Shown in pieces: positions 41,695-51,660 of a DNA stretch of 64,000 bases (position 1 is its first letter; each line of letters begins with the position of its first letter). Under the pieces are notes generated by a model. The model saw only the letters and a list, made by a program, of their open reading frames with translations, was not told the DNA's origin and did no database searches. The DNA is from Hyphomicrobiaceae bacterium UBA7697 (GTDB lineage Bacteria; Pseudomonadota; Alphaproteobacteria; Rhizobiales; Methyloligellaceae): NCBI GenBank assembly GCA_002482645.1, contig DLGJ01000002.1, positions 182,058 to 246,057 of the forward strand, given 5' to 3'. The position numbers and the translations under genes are program-made.

Positions 41695-42644
41695 TCCATC
41701 CCCAGTGCGACGGCCGATTGAGCGGGCGGCGCCGGCACGCGCGCCTTGAGCTGCGCATCCCAGAACTCGCCAAGATACCGGTCGAGGGGATCGGACACGA
41801 AGCCGGGAAATCCTCCACCGGGATAAAGCGTCAACTCACCCACATAGACCGACCCTTCCGCGAGATAGAGATCGGCGCGAACGAACGGGACGCCACCGGA
41901 AACCCTGCGGGCGATCTCGATCATCGCGTCCAGTTGCCCGGGCCGCGGAATATTGCCGGGATAGCCGGGATAACAGCCCCCGCCTTCCGGAATCCGCTGC
42001 CAGTCGGGCGTGAAGATGCACTCGAACGCGTCTCCGTCGCGGCGGAGCCGCAGCCTGATCAGCGCCACCTCTCCGGAGAAGACGAGGAACGCGTAGTCGT
42101 CCGGTATGGCGCCGTTGTCCGTCAGCATGCGTTCGATGATGATCTGCGGCACCACATCCGCGTAGGCCCATTCCCGATTGATCGCGTCGTGACGCTGCGC
42201 CAGCCAATACGGGCCCGGGTTGTTGCGCACGAGGTCTTCGACATCGCGCGGCGTTCGCAGGAACAGCCCGTACCCGCTGCTGTGGGTCGGCTTCACAACG
42301 GCCGGAAGCGGGATTTCGTTCCAGTCGACCCGATCGAGATCGCGCCCGACCCAGTAGGTCTCGATGACGTGCTCGGGCCCCACGCGCTCGGCGATGAGGT
42401 CCTTCGCGCGGTCCTTGTCGACCATGACGGGATAGAGCGGGTTGCGGTCGGCGAGCTTCAAGACCTGCAGCTTCTCGGTGAAAAGCATCGGCGATGTCAG
42501 GTTCGGGAGACGGCCGCTCAGCGAAAAATATTTCAGGCTGACATACGGCGCGTCCGGCAAGAACCCGATCGTGCGCCAGAAGAAATGGAGAAGCTTCTTG
42601 TGTATCCAGCTTCTGCGCGTCGACTTGACCCCCGTCTGCCTCAT
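41691..42644 (-). CDS. TupA-like ATP-grasp protein
   Basis: A 317-residue ATP-grasp protein of the TupA-like family. A longer frame starts at 42740, but the start at 42644 has GAGGGG 6-7 nt upstream and lies just past the stop of the flippase gene. Segments FTEKLQVLKLADRNPLYPVMVDKDRAKDLIAERVG, LPAVVKPTHSSGYGLF, DYAFLVFSGEVALIRL and FVRADLYLAEGSVYVGELTLYPGGGF match the fold. The family often appears in polysaccharide loci and may add an amino acid or similar group to a sugar. Translation is coupled to the GumK-like gene. Confidence 0.85.
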   Translation of the reverse strand: MRQTGVKSTRRSWIHKKLLHFFWRTIGFLPDAPYVSLKYFSLSGRLPNLTSPMLFTEKLQVLKLADRNPLYPVMVDKDRAKDLIAERVGPEHVIETYWVGRDLDRVDWNEIPLPAVVKPTHSSGYGLFLRTPRDVEDLVRNNPGPYWLAQRHDAINREWAYADVVPQIIIERMLTDNGAIPDDYAFLVFSGEVALIRLRLRRDGDAFECIFTPDWQRIPEGGGCYPGYPGNIPRPGQLDAMIEIARRVSGGVPFVRADLYLAEGSVYVGELTLYPGGGFPGFVSDPLDRYLGEFWDAQLKARVPAPPAQSAVALGME

Positions 42645-42652
42645 AGCACCCC

Positions 42653-44188
42653 TCACCCTATGATATGCGAGGCATCGTTGGAGTTGCCGTCGTCGTCGCT
42701 TCGCGGCTCGATACGCACGGATGTACGGCCCTTGAGCCAATCGCCGACATGCGCTCTCTCATCCGGGCGAACGAGCGACAGAAGAAACAGGGCGGCAACA
42801 TAAACGGCCGCACCGGCCAGGATCCCCAATCCCATCCCGGCGATGTTGGGCAGCCAGACAATGCAGAGCCGCGCGGCGGCCGCGCAGAGAAGCCCTGCGG
42901 CGATGAGTTTGACGAGGTCCAGGGCGGCGAAGGGAATCCCGAGATGCTTGCGGCAGTACCACATGAAGAATGCGAAGGTCGCGACACTGAGTACAGCCTT
43001 AATCCAAGCCGTTCCGAGGGCACCGTAGATCGGAACGAGCGCAAGCATCAGAACGATCGATACGAGACCCCGAACGATCGAGATCTTCATATGATCGCCG
43101 CTAAGACGCCGTGCCAGCATAGTGCGTCCGGCAACGAACGAGAGCGCGGCCGGGAAGGAAAACAGAATCATGATTTCCGAAATGTTAACGGCGGGTTCGA
43201 AGTCCGGGCCGAACACCGAAGGAACCAGAACCGGCACGATGGCCGCCCCGCCGAAGCAGACCGGCGCCAGAACGATTCCGAGCCAGCGCAGGCTGCGCTG
43301 GTACCCTTCGACGAGGCTGGCGTGGTCGTCGCTGTCGTGAAGCGATCCGAGATAGGGAACGAGAATGGCCAAAAGGAAAATCGCGAGTTGCAGCACGAGG
43401 CCGTTCATATTGAGGCCGATCGAATAATAACCGACCTCCATGAACGAAAAGCTCAGCCCGAGAATGGCCAGTTCGGCCCACGCTCCCAGCGCGACGGTGA
43501 GGCTGTATTCGATCCAGTTATGCCGCGCATATTTCCAGAGCTCGGGCGTGAAGCGCGCGCGGCGGCGGCCGTCGGCGCGCAGATAACCCCGGACAGCCAG
43601 CGCTTGCGGAAAATGACGCAAGGCATGGCCGAGAATCGCACCCGCCGGGCCCGCGAGCAGGGCGCCACCGAAAACGGCAAAGGGCTGGATCACGCAGCCG
43701 ATCAGCGTTTTCTCGGCGGCCTCGCGCATCTGGCCGAGGCCGTGCGCGGCGTTCAGCGCCATGGTCGAATAGGCATAGGAGAGGAAAAGGATGGCGGTCG
43801 CGCCCCAGATCAGCGCGCTGCTCCCGTTTCCGTCCTCGTAGAGAAAGAACGCGTAGCCGAGAATTCCCACCGCCATCAGGGTCGTGGTCACCACGAAGCG
43901 CCGCATCAGCGTGGTGAACAGCCCGCTCCCCGTTCCGTCCATGGCGACATCGCCGGCGATGAACCGCAACACGGTCTGCGACATGCCGCCATCGGAGACG
44001 GCCGTGGACAACCACATGAAGTAAAGCGCGAAAGCAACGAGTCCCGAGCCCTCGACCCCGAGAAGACGAGCCACGATCACGCTCGCGCCGAAACCGGCTG
44101 CAAGCGAAAGAATGCCCGCCGCGGTGTTCAACAGGGACGAGCCGACGACGGATTTGCCTCGATACTTCATACGGCGGCGATCAAGCAT
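42653..44188 (-). CDS. Polysaccharide flippase (Wzx/MATE-like)
   Basis: An about 511-residue multi-pass membrane protein of the oligosaccharide flippase superfamily, with about 12-14 transmembrane segments from GSSLLNTAAGILSLAAGFGASVIVARLLGVEGSG onwards. It would flip the completed lipid-linked repeat unit to the periplasm (GumJ/Wzx role). The frame is open further upstream; starts at 44188 or 44170 are both plausible and neither has a strong ribosome site. It opens the minus-strand run flippase, ATP-grasp, GumK-like. Confidence 0.88.
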   Translation of the reverse strand: MLDRRRMKYRGKSVVGSSLLNTAAGILSLAAGFGASVIVARLLGVEGSGLVAFALYFMWLSTAVSDGGMSQTVLRFIAGDVAMDGTGSGLFTTLMRRFVVTTTLMAVGILGYAFFLYEDGNGSSALIWGATAILFLSYAYSTMALNAAHGLGQMREAAEKTLIGCVIQPFAVFGGALLAGPAGAILGHALRHFPQALAVRGYLRADGRRRARFTPELWKYARHNWIEYSLTVALGAWAELAILGLSFSFMEVGYYSIGLNMNGLVLQLAIFLLAILVPYLGSLHDSDDHASLVEGYQRSLRWLGIVLAPVCFGGAAIVPVLVPSVFGPDFEPAVNISEIMILFSFPAALSFVAGRTMLARRLSGDHMKISIVRGLVSIVLMLALVPIYGALGTAWIKAVLSVATFAFFMWYCRKHLGIPFAALDLVKLIAAGLLCAAAARLCIVWLPNIAGMGLGILAGAAVYVAALFLLSLVRPDERAHVGDWLKGRTSVRIEPRSDDDGNSNDASHIIG

Positions 44189-44738
44189 TGGGCGGCGGTG
44201 GCCTGACCCAAGTCCCGGTGTTGGCTGCTCCCGCGCTTCGGGTGGACGGAGACAAGGCCTCGCGCGACCGCCCCGGCCGGCCGGCCGGGGCGCGCAGACC
44301 GCCAAACTACCGTTCGATAGGTCCCTAATTTTGACATGCCCATTCCGAACCCGTAGCCGCCGACGTCCCGATCCTAACCCGGAACCGGTTAAGCAGCCTT
44401 TCCCGGCGGCTTGAAGTCCGGCCGCAAACACCACCGTCATGCAGAAACCAGACCAAGGAAGATGGGGTATAGTGTTTGCGCAGCGATTAACCCGGTATGC
44501 GCTATGGCCATGGCACACCTGTGCGGGAGGCCGGCAAACCACCGGAACCGGCAAGGAATGAGTGTCAATTCAGGACGGCGGCCGTCCCGGTGTGGGGCAG
44601 CCAGACTCCGGGAGACCGGTATCCGGCGCGATTTTGGCAGGACCGGGGCTTGAGACCGCGCCGAAGCCTGGCAAGGCCTTTGCATCGGCAATGCCAGCCC
44701 GCATATGGGTGAGTCAGGAACCGAACGACAGCGACACG
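44189..44738. other. Divergent intergenic region of the polysaccharide locus
   Basis: A 550-bp gap between the flippase gene and the GT26 gene, carrying promoters in both directions. Several GC-rich open frames cross it, none with protein features. Confidence 0.5.
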
Positions 44739-45506
44739 ATGAACGTCATGCAAGATGCGGCACCAAGACCGGACGATCGAAGCCGCACGCTTCTCGGCGT
44801 GCGCATTCGCGATCTCGGCCGCGATGGCGCCATCGCGCTGATCGACGAGACCGTGTCGCGCGGAGACACCGTCAAGGTTTGCTTCGCCAATGCGCAAACC
44901 CTGAACCTGGCATGTGGCGACGAACGTTACCGGAACGCGTTGCGGACCTTCGTGGTGCTCAACGACGGCCTCGGCGCGGACATCGCGAGCCGCATCAAAT
45001 ATGGCGTGCCGTTCCAGGAAAACCTCAACGGCACCGACTTCATGCCGGACTTCCTCGCCCGCACGACGATGGCGCTGCGTATCTCCCTCGTCGGCAGCAC
45101 CGACGCCGTGGCGGCACGGGCCGCCGAGGCATTGGCCGATGCGTTTCCGCGGCACACGATCGTCGGGCACCGCAACGGGTTCTTCTCAGGTCCCCAGGAC
45201 ATCGAACAAACCTGCTGCGACATCCGCAAATCGGAAGCCGATTGCGTCCTGGTCGGCATGGGCAATCCGTTGCAGGAATTCTGGATCGACGAACATGGCG
45301 CGAATACGGGCGCGAGCCTCTTGTTCGGCGTCGGTGCCTTCCTGGACTTTCAGGCCGGTCACGTGCCCCGCGCCCCGCAATGGGTCCGTCACCTGCGCTG
45401 CGAGTGGATGTTTCGCCTATTGCAGGAGCCGGTCCGGCTGGCCCGCAGATACCTGATCGGAAATTTCATCTTCCTGGGAAGGGTTCTTTTCGATGCGCGC
45501 CGTTAG
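44739..45506 (+). CDS. GT26 glycosyltransferase (WecG/TagA/GumM-like)
   Basis: A 255-residue WecG/TagA/CpsF-family enzyme. The start at 44739 is chosen over the long upstream frame. The core is LLGVRIRDLGRDGAIALIDETVSRG, NAQTLNLACGDERYRNAL, VVLNDGLGADIASR, NLNGTDFMPDF, VLVGMGNPLQEFWIDEH and the C-terminal RCEWMFRLLQEPVRLARRYLIGN. In xanthan synthesis GumM adds the second glucose in beta-1,4 linkage to the lipid-linked first glucose; this role is inferred. First of a plus-strand run with GT4, polymerase, methyltransferase and GH5 genes. Confidence 0.9.
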   Translation: MNVMQDAAPRPDDRSRTLLGVRIRDLGRDGAIALIDETVSRGDTVKVCFANAQTLNLACGDERYRNALRTFVVLNDGLGADIASRIKYGVPFQENLNGTDFMPDFLARTTMALRISLVGSTDAVAARAAEALADAFPRHTIVGHRNGFFSGPQDIEQTCCDIRKSEADCVLVGMGNPLQEFWIDEHGANTGASLLFGVGAFLDFQAGHVPRAPQWVRHLRCEWMFRLLQEPVRLARRYLIGNFIFLGRVLFDARR

Positions 45507-45556
45507 CATATCTTGCGCCGTGCGCCGTTGCGCGCCCATCGCGGAGACCGCTTGAG

Positions 45557-46756
45557 ATGTATGTCGTTCACGTCGTTCGCCAGTTCTATCCGGGCGTCGG
45601 AGGCCTCGAAAACCACGTGCTCGATCTGGCGCGGGCGCAGGCCGCCGCGGGCGGCCGCATCCGCGTCGTGACTCTGGACCGGCTGTTCAAGGACGAAACC
45701 CAAGAGCGGCTTCCTGCGAATGACATGCTGGACGGTATCGAGATCGTGCGCATTCCCTTTTCGGGCTCGCAGCGTTACCCGCTCGCCCTCTCGGTATTGC
45801 GCCATCTCGACGGGGCGGACATCGTCCATGTCCACGCCATCGACTTCTTCTTCGATTTCCTTGGATGGACCCGTCCCCTGCACCGCCACAAGCTCGTGGC
45901 GACGACCCATGGCGGGTTCTTCCACACGAGCTATGCGGCACGGCTGAAGCGCGTCTGGTTCTCCACGATCACGCGGCTGTCGAGCACGTTCTACGACGCC
46001 ATCGTCGCCTGCAGCACCTCGGACTATGAGCGCTTCCGCACGGTATGTCCGGGACGCGTGCGCTTGATCGAGGACGGCGTCAACACATCGAAGTTCCACG
46101 ATGCCGCCGCCCAGCACTTCCGGAAGTCCATGATCTCGATCGGCCGCTTCTCCCAGAACAAGCGCATCGACCTGTTGCTGCGTTTCGCCGAAGCGCTCGC
46201 CGCGAAAGATCCCGACTGGCGGCTGACGATCGCGGGGCGCCCCGACGACCTGCGGATCGCCGACATCGATGCACTCATCCGGTCCGCGGGGCTTGAGAGG
46301 TCGGTGCGGGTCGTCGATTCCCCCTCCGACGCGGAGCTCAAGCAGCTCATGGGAGACAGCTCGTTCCTCGCAAGCGCCTCGGACTATGAAGGCTTCGGCA
46401 TGACCTCGATCGAGGGAATGTCCGCCGGTCTATTCCCGGTCCTGAGCGACATCCCGCCCTTCCGCAGCCTTGTGGACCGGACGGGCCTCGGCCTGATCCT
46501 CGACTTTGGCAAGCCCGAGGCCGCCGCGGACACGCTGCTGCAACGGGCCGCCGATATGGCGCCGCGCTACGGCGAACAGCGCACCGCGTGCATGAACGCG
46601 GCGGAAGCCTACGACTGGGCGCATATCTCGGCCGAGATCGGCGCCCTCTACGAAACCATCCTGGGAACAAGCACGGCGAGCGCGGACACGGCGGCGCCAA
46701 CGCAACCCTTCGACGAAACGTCCGGACGCAGGCAGGCCTCTCTTGGCAAGCACTGA
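45557..46756 (+). CDS. GT4 glycosyltransferase (GumH-like)
   Basis: A 399-residue GT-B enzyme of family GT4. The N-terminal acceptor domain starts YVVHVVRQFYPGVGGLENHVLDLARAQAA. The donor domain has ISIGRFSQNKRIDLLLRFAEAL, LTIAGRPDD and the E-x7-E region SASDYEGFGMTSIEGMSAG. In gum clusters such an enzyme (GumH) adds alpha-1,3-mannose to the cellobiose primer; the same is inferred here. The 3' end overlaps the polymerase start by 14 nt. Confidence 0.9.
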   Translation: MYVVHVVRQFYPGVGGLENHVLDLARAQAAAGGRIRVVTLDRLFKDETQERLPANDMLDGIEIVRIPFSGSQRYPLALSVLRHLDGADIVHVHAIDFFFDFLGWTRPLHRHKLVATTHGGFFHTSYAARLKRVWFSTITRLSSTFYDAIVACSTSDYERFRTVCPGRVRLIEDGVNTSKFHDAAAQHFRKSMISIGRFSQNKRIDLLLRFAEALAAKDPDWRLTIAGRPDDLRIADIDALIRSAGLERSVRVVDSPSDAELKQLMGDSSFLASASDYEGFGMTSIEGMSAGLFPVLSDIPPFRSLVDRTGLGLILDFGKPEAAADTLLQRAADMAPRYGEQRTACMNAAEAYDWAHISAEIGALYETILGTSTASADTAAPTQPFDETSGRRQASLGKH

Positions 46757-48122
46757 CCTCGCATATCCTGCAGCGCCCGCCACCTCGGCAGGGACGGTCT
46801 CGCCCTGGCTCGCGGGCGCGATCGTGTTCGGCACGATCGTCTTCAACGCGGTCCTGTGCTTCGTGAACACACGGGGAATTCCGGCAACGCCAGGCATCGT
46901 GATGGCATCCGAAGGGCTCTTGATCGGCGTGGCCGCTCTCGCCTGTCTGCGCTATCTGAACGGCACGCATCTGTCGGTCCTGGCATTGATCGTCCTCGGC
47001 ACCGTCGTGCTGTCGCTGGTCCGCTACGTGGACAAGCCTTCCGCGGGCTTCGACCCGAAGACAACCCGCGACTTGATCATCCCCGTTGTCTTCTTCGTGC
47101 TTGGACAGGCGATGAACAATATCCGGGCCGCGGACAAGATCGTACTTTTCAGCACGCTCGTCTTGCTCGCCTTCGCCTTGTTCGAGCAATTCGCATTGAA
47201 CGCGTTTCTCAACGTCTTTCATGTCGCCAAGTACTATGTCGCGCGGGGAACGCTGTCGGCGACGGACATCGCGCTTCAATATTCGGGCGGCCTTGCGATC
47301 AATGCGACGCGCGCCGGCGATCAAAGCCGGTCGCTGCTGCCGTTCCTCGGAACCCATCGCGTCTCGTCTCTGTTTCTGGAGCCAAGCACGCTCGGCAATT
47401 TCGGCGCTCTCGTTTCCTTGTGGGCGGTCGTCCGGTCGCGGATGGAAGGCCGGTTCTACGGGCTGACCCTGATCTGCGGGCTGATACTCCTCGTACTGTC
47501 CGATACCCGCCTTGCGGCCCTGGTCGGTGCGCTTGGCGTCGTCATCGTGCTGTTGCCGCCGCGCCTTACGACCCCGGCAATGATCGCCGCGCCCTTCGTC
47601 GCGGTCTTGGGGCTCTGGTTCTTCAGCGCCTGGAGCGGTCCGCCCGGCCTCGAGCCGGATGTCGAAGGCCTCGGGCTGCGCGAGCGGCTTCTCTATTCGG
47701 GACAGGTTCTCGATACCTTCAACATTTACGACTGGTTCGGACTGTCGCTGCCACGGTCCCAGACCTTCGATGCGGGCTATGCCTATATCATCAGCCGCGC
47801 GAGCGTCCTGGGCTTCATCGTGCTCTGGCTCGTGTTCATGAGCCTCCAGGGGCGAACCGGCTATTTCAGCGCCTTCCGGAACGCGATCGCGCTGTACTTC
47901 GTCGCTCAACTTTGCATTTCGGCATCGCCGTTCACGATCAAACTCGCCGGAATGCTTTGGTTCCTGCTCGGGGCGCTGTCCATGGCAAGCGCAGCGGCGG
48001 GCAGGCACCCGTCCACGCCGATCCCAAATCGGCGCGCCCGCGAGACCGGCACCGCGTGGGCGGTCCCACCGCGACGCGGTGCTTGGTTGCAACCTTCCTC
48101 CCCTCGTCCTTCGCTCTCATAG
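46743..48122 (+). CDS. Polysaccharide polymerase (GumE/Wzy-like)
   Basis: A 459-residue membrane protein with about 11-12 transmembrane segments and a large periplasmic loop containing VSSLFLEPSTLGNFGALVSLW, as in GumE/Wzy polymerases. It begins with TTG at 46743, inside the end of the GT4 gene, so the two are translationally coupled. It would join lipid-linked repeat units in the periplasm. The C-terminal 50 residues are soluble and low in complexity. The polymerised linkage cannot be read from sequence. Confidence 0.85.
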   Translation: MASTDLAYPAAPATSAGTVSPWLAGAIVFGTIVFNAVLCFVNTRGIPATPGIVMASEGLLIGVAALACLRYLNGTHLSVLALIVLGTVVLSLVRYVDKPSAGFDPKTTRDLIIPVVFFVLGQAMNNIRAADKIVLFSTLVLLAFALFEQFALNAFLNVFHVAKYYVARGTLSATDIALQYSGGLAINATRAGDQSRSLLPFLGTHRVSSLFLEPSTLGNFGALVSLWAVVRSRMEGRFYGLTLICGLILLVLSDTRLAALVGALGVVIVLLPPRLTTPAMIAAPFVAVLGLWFFSAWSGPPGLEPDVEGLGLRERLLYSGQVLDTFNIYDWFGLSLPRSQTFDAGYAYIISRASVLGFIVLWLVFMSLQGRTGYFSAFRNAIALYFVAQLCISASPFTIKLAGMLWFLLGALSMASAAAGRHPSTPIPNRRARETGTAWAVPPRRGAWLQPSSPRPSLS

Positions 48123-48141
48123 GCAACGGAGCCACACGACA

Positions 48142-49095
48142 ATGTCTCTTTATGCGCTTCAGCGGCTTACCCGTCCGGGTCAATTGCGAAAGGTCCTCGT
48201 CGAACGCGGAACCGAACCGCTTCACCTGAATTTTCTATCCTTGTTCGTGGCGTTGTTCGGCAGCTACCGGGCGAAGGTCGATTTCGATCTCGTCGTCCGG
48301 CAGCAATATGCCTTCCCCATTCTCTATGCGGCCGATGCGGCCAAGAAATACGGGTACAAGGCGGTGACGATCCTCGAATTCGGTGTCGCCGGCGGAGCGG
48401 GACTCTTGAACATGTGCCGGATCGCCGAGCGCACGCGAAAAGCCACCGGCATCGAATTCCGGATCTACGGCTTCGACACCGGAACAGGCATGCCCGAGCC
48501 CATCGACTATCGCGACATTCCGGAGTCGTTCCAGGCCGGCGACTTCCCCATGGACCAAGACCGCCTCCGCGAAGCCCTCCCAGACTTCGCCGAACTCGTG
48601 ATCGGCGATATCGCCGAGACGGTTCCGGAGTTTTGCCGTTCCCTCGGCGAGGACGCGCCGATCGGCTTCGTGGCGGTCGATGTGGACTACTACTCGTCCG
48701 CCAAGAAGACCCTGGACGTGCTCTCCGCGCCGCCGCAACTCTATCTCCCGATCGTCCCGGTCTATCTCGACGATATCGGCGTCGACGGGTCGAACCCCTG
48801 GACCGGCGAACTTCTGGCCGTGAAGGAGTTCAACGACGCGCATGAATTCCGGAAGATCGCGCCCTTCACGCTGCTCCGCTCTCAACGGATCTTCAAGAAC
48901 ACGCAGTGGATCGACCGCATGTTCGCCGCCCACATCCACGACCACGCCTATCGCTCGAGTTCCTACAAGGGCGAGTCGCAGCGGCTCTTGCCGAACGAGT
49001 ATATCAACTGGCACGGATCGAAACAGAAAGGTCCCACGAAAGCCGATGGCGATGCGAGTAGCGAGCGCCAGGCCGAACGGGCCAGAAGCGCTTAA
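48142..49095 (+). CDS. Class I methyltransferase (TylF/CmcI-like)
   Basis: A 317-residue protein. The start at 48142 is chosen over 48079. It has a Rossmann-type methyltransferase core: ILEFGVAGGAGLLNMCRIAERTRKATGIEFRIYGFDTGTGMPEPIDYRD, then FVAVDVDYYSSAKKTLDVL with acidic residues typical of metal-dependent O-methyltransferases such as TylF. The C-terminus is basic and unstructured. It probably methylates a sugar hydroxyl of the exopolysaccharide. It stands between the polymerase and the GH5 gene in one run. Confidence 0.75.
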   Translation: MSLYALQRLTRPGQLRKVLVERGTEPLHLNFLSLFVALFGSYRAKVDFDLVVRQQYAFPILYAADAAKKYGYKAVTILEFGVAGGAGLLNMCRIAERTRKATGIEFRIYGFDTGTGMPEPIDYRDIPESFQAGDFPMDQDRLREALPDFAELVIGDIAETVPEFCRSLGEDAPIGFVAVDVDYYSSAKKTLDVLSAPPQLYLPIVPVYLDDIGVDGSNPWTGELLAVKEFNDAHEFRKIAPFTLLRSQRIFKNTQWIDRMFAAHIHDHAYRSSSYKGESQRLLPNEYINWHGSKQKGPTKADGDASSERQAERARSA

Positions 49096-49122
49096 GGCGG
49101 CGAGCCAGGCGGATCGCCAACG

Positions 49123-50202
49123 ATGACGCACCGCCTTTCATGGACCGTTCTTGGGGCCGGGCTCCTCGCATGGCTTGGCGCCGCCGTATCGTGTCAAGCG
49201 GCCGCGACGCTCCATGACGGCGGCGTGCGGCCCATTCCTGGGATCAATCTGACGAGCGGCGCCTTCGCGCCGGAGGGAACGCGCCGCGAGTTCGACTACA
49301 CCTATCCGACCACCGGCGACATCGACTACTTCACCGGCAAGGGCTTCAAGATTCTTCGTATCTCCGTTCTCGCCAAGCGGCTGGTGCAACCGGACGGCGC
49401 AGGCGGATTCGAGCCGGCGGACGACATGGCGATCGTGACCAACCTTATCGACTACGCCGCGATCAAGGACGCATCGGTCCTGCTCGACATCCACGACTAT
49501 GGGCGCAGCGTGTCCGGCAAGCTGATCGGCCGCGATCCCGGCGCCACGGAGGAGTTTGCCGCCACGTGGCGGGCCATCGCCAAAGAGCTCGCGAAACGGC
49601 CCAATGTCATTTTCGGACTCATGAACGAGCCCCACGACCAGACCGCGGCGGAGTGGCTGGAGGGCGCGAACGCCGCCGCCAAGGCCATCCGCGGCGAAGG
49701 CTCCTACCAGCTGATCCTCGTGCCCGGATCCTATTGGGACTCCGCGTGGCTTTGGACGACGACGGACAACAAGGACGTGATGCTGAACTTCGACGATCCC
49801 GGCAAGAATTTCGCCATCGAAGTTCACCAATATCTGGATCCGGACGGCTCGGGCACGCATCCGGAGGCCGTGCCGGACTCGGGCATAAACAGGCTGACCG
49901 CTTTCACGGCGTGGGCACGCGAGCATGACGTGCGCGCCTTTCTCGGCGAGTTCGGCTGGGCCGCCACGAAGCCGGCACTCAAGGAAGGCCGCGACATGCT
50001 CTGCCACATGAGCCGGAACAAGGACGTTTGGCTGGGGTGGGCCTACTTCGCCGCGGGACCGTGGTGGGGCGACTACATGTTCTCCGTCCAGCCGGAGCAG
50101 GGCGAGGACAAGCCGCAAATGGAGGTCTTGCGGCAATTCATGAGGCCTGAGCCGCCTCCGGACTGCGCGCAGGAAGACCGCATCTTGGAAGACCGCTCCT
50201 AG
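49123..50202 (+). CDS. Glycoside hydrolase family 5 (endoglucanase-like)
   Basis: A 359-residue secreted GH5 enzyme. A signal peptide (WTVLGAGLLAWLGAAVSCQAAA) covers about 1-27. The catalytic acid/base is in GLMNEPHD (Glu about 169) and the nucleophile in AFLGEFGW (Glu about 275); both are intact. GH5 glucanases cleave beta-1,4-glucans and sit in acetan- and cellulose-type loci, where they trim the backbone during export. This fits a cellobiose-backbone polymer as suggested by the GumD- and GumM-like genes. It overlaps the end of the convergent GT4 gene by 4 nt. Confidence 0.92.
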   Translation: MTHRLSWTVLGAGLLAWLGAAVSCQAAATLHDGGVRPIPGINLTSGAFAPEGTRREFDYTYPTTGDIDYFTGKGFKILRISVLAKRLVQPDGAGGFEPADDMAIVTNLIDYAAIKDASVLLDIHDYGRSVSGKLIGRDPGATEEFAATWRAIAKELAKRPNVIFGLMNEPHDQTAAEWLEGANAAAKAIRGEGSYQLILVPGSYWDSAWLWTTTDNKDVMLNFDDPGKNFAIEVHQYLDPDGSGTHPEAVPDSGINRLTAFTAWAREHDVRAFLGEFGWAATKPALKEGRDMLCHMSRNKDVWLGWAYFAAGPWWGDYMFSVQPEQGEDKPQMEVLRQFMRPEPPPDCAQEDRILEDRS

Positions 50203-51425
50203 ACGTCCGCTGCCACGGGACGGCTCCGGGCCCCCTTCCGGTGAGCGGCTTCCACCTGCCGCACGAAGCTGTCGAGGGAGTCGGCCATCCCCTCGGGTGA
50301 GTAGTCGCGCGACCGCGCAAGCGCGCCCTGCTGAAGGCGGCGAAGCAGAGGCCGGTCGCGTTCCAGCTGCCGCAGACAGTCGGCCAGTTCGCGATGGTCG
50401 CCGGCCGTGAAGATGAGCCCGCTTTTACCGGGCTCCACGATTTCGGGCAGCGCGCCGGACCGGGAGACGATGACCGGAATCCCATAGGACAGGGCCTCGA
50501 CAGCCACGTTCCCGAACGGCTCCTCCCAAATCGACGGAACCACGACCACGTCGACTTGCGGATAGAATGTCTCTCGCTGGGTCCAGCCCAGAAACGTCGC
50601 CACGGACCCCGGGAACCGCGCGCTCACCTCATCGAGGAATTCGGGATCGCCGTCCCCCGCGATGACGTACTCGAACGGGGCGTCCTTGCCGAGTTCGACC
50701 GCCGCGTCGGCCAGCGTCATGATGCCCTTGACCGGCGCGACCATCCCGATGAAGCCGACGCGGATCGGTCCCGCATCCGCCACGGCGCGCTCCGGCACAT
50801 GCGCGGGCGGTTCCACCGCGCCCGAAATGACGCCGCCGGTCGCGTTGCGGAAATAGCCGTGCTTTTGATGCTTGGCGAGTGTGTGAGCCGCCTCGGACGT
50901 GACCGCGTCGACGGCCTGACTGCAGAGCTTCTTTCCTGCCGATGTGAGGCGGCATTGCCAGTAGGGCGTCTCGCAATTCCCCTTCCTGGAGAACTTCGTT
51001 CCCCGCCAGCACATCAGGAAATAGCTGTGGATCATATGGACGACGGGACGGCCCAAGGATTTCGCGGCGACCCAGGTCGCGACATTGACGTTCTCGGCAC
51101 TGATCGTCATGACGAGATCGGGCTGAAAATCCGATATCTCCCGGCGCATCCGGAAATAGGCGCGCGGATTGAAGTTCTCGAGAACGTGCCAAACCAGCTT
51201 CGTGATCGCGGGCCGCTCGACCCAGTAATTCCAGTAGACGTTGAGGCTGGGAACGGTCTTGACCTCGACACCGTCGCGCAAGTCGAACGTCTCGCCGTCG
51301 GCGACCGTAATGACGCGGACGGCATGACCTCGCGCCACCAGCGCCTTGGCCACGGCCTCGGACGCTTTTGGGCCACCCCCTTTGCCGTAGGGAGGATACG
51401 CAGCTGCGGCGCAGAGAATACGCAT
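50199..51425 (-). CDS. GT4 glycosyltransferase
   Basis: A 408-residue GT-B enzyme. The N-terminus ILCAAAAYPPYGKGGGPKASEAVAKALVARGHAVRVITV and the donor domain (VGFIGMVAPVKGIMTLADAAVEL, VIAGDGDPEFL, VVPSIWEEPFGNVAVEALSYGIPVIVS) are typical of GT4. Cysteines cluster in the middle (MCWRGTKFSRKGNCETPYWQCRL), a feature of some exopolysaccharide glycosyltransferases. Linkage and donor are unknown. Separated by 235 bp with a tandem repeat from the upstream GT2 gene on the same strand. Confidence 0.88.
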   Translation of the reverse strand: MRILCAAAAYPPYGKGGGPKASEAVAKALVARGHAVRVITVADGETFDLRDGVEVKTVPSLNVYWNYWVERPAITKLVWHVLENFNPRAYFRMRREISDFQPDLVMTISAENVNVATWVAAKSLGRPVVHMIHSYFLMCWRGTKFSRKGNCETPYWQCRLTSAGKKLCSQAVDAVTSEAAHTLAKHQKHGYFRNATGGVISGAVEPPAHVPERAVADAGPIRVGFIGMVAPVKGIMTLADAAVELGKDAPFEYVIAGDGDPEFLDEVSARFPGSVATFLGWTQRETFYPQVDVVVVPSIWEEPFGNVAVEALSYGIPVIVSRSGALPEIVEPGKSGLIFTAGDHRELADCLRQLERDRPLLRRLQQGALARSRDYSPEGMADSLDSFVRQVEAAHRKGARSRPVAADV

Positions 51426-51545
51426 CTAAGCCAGACCTACCTCATTCTCCAAGGGGCGGCCTGCGGCGGCGGATTCGAACGAGCGCCGGCAGGCGGTGCC
51501 TCTATCGGCCATGTCGAACAGCGACAACAATCTCAAAACCGGTTC

Positions 51546-51589
51546 TTGGGCCGCACTTGGACCGCACTTGGGCCGCACTTGGGCCGCAC
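51546..51589. repeat. 11-bp tandem repeat, four copies
   Basis: Four head-to-tail units of TTGGGCCGCAC (51546-51556, 51557-51567, 51568-51578, 51579-51589); the second has one change (g to a). It lies between two glycosyltransferase genes. Confidence 0.9.
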
Positions 51590-51660
51590 GCGATCGAACC
51601 TTGCCAGGAAGGGACGTCACGGCCGAAGCGGCACCATTCGGCGTTTCCAATGCGAAAGAC

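Noticed and set aside
42665..44206. 513-residue plus-strand open frame opposite the flippase gene
   Set aside because: Antisense of a multi-pass membrane protein gives a charged, motif-free sequence; codon bias artefact.
46347..48092. 581-residue minus-strand open frame opposite the polymerase and GT4 genes
   Set aside because: Spans two recognised genes in antisense; no family features.
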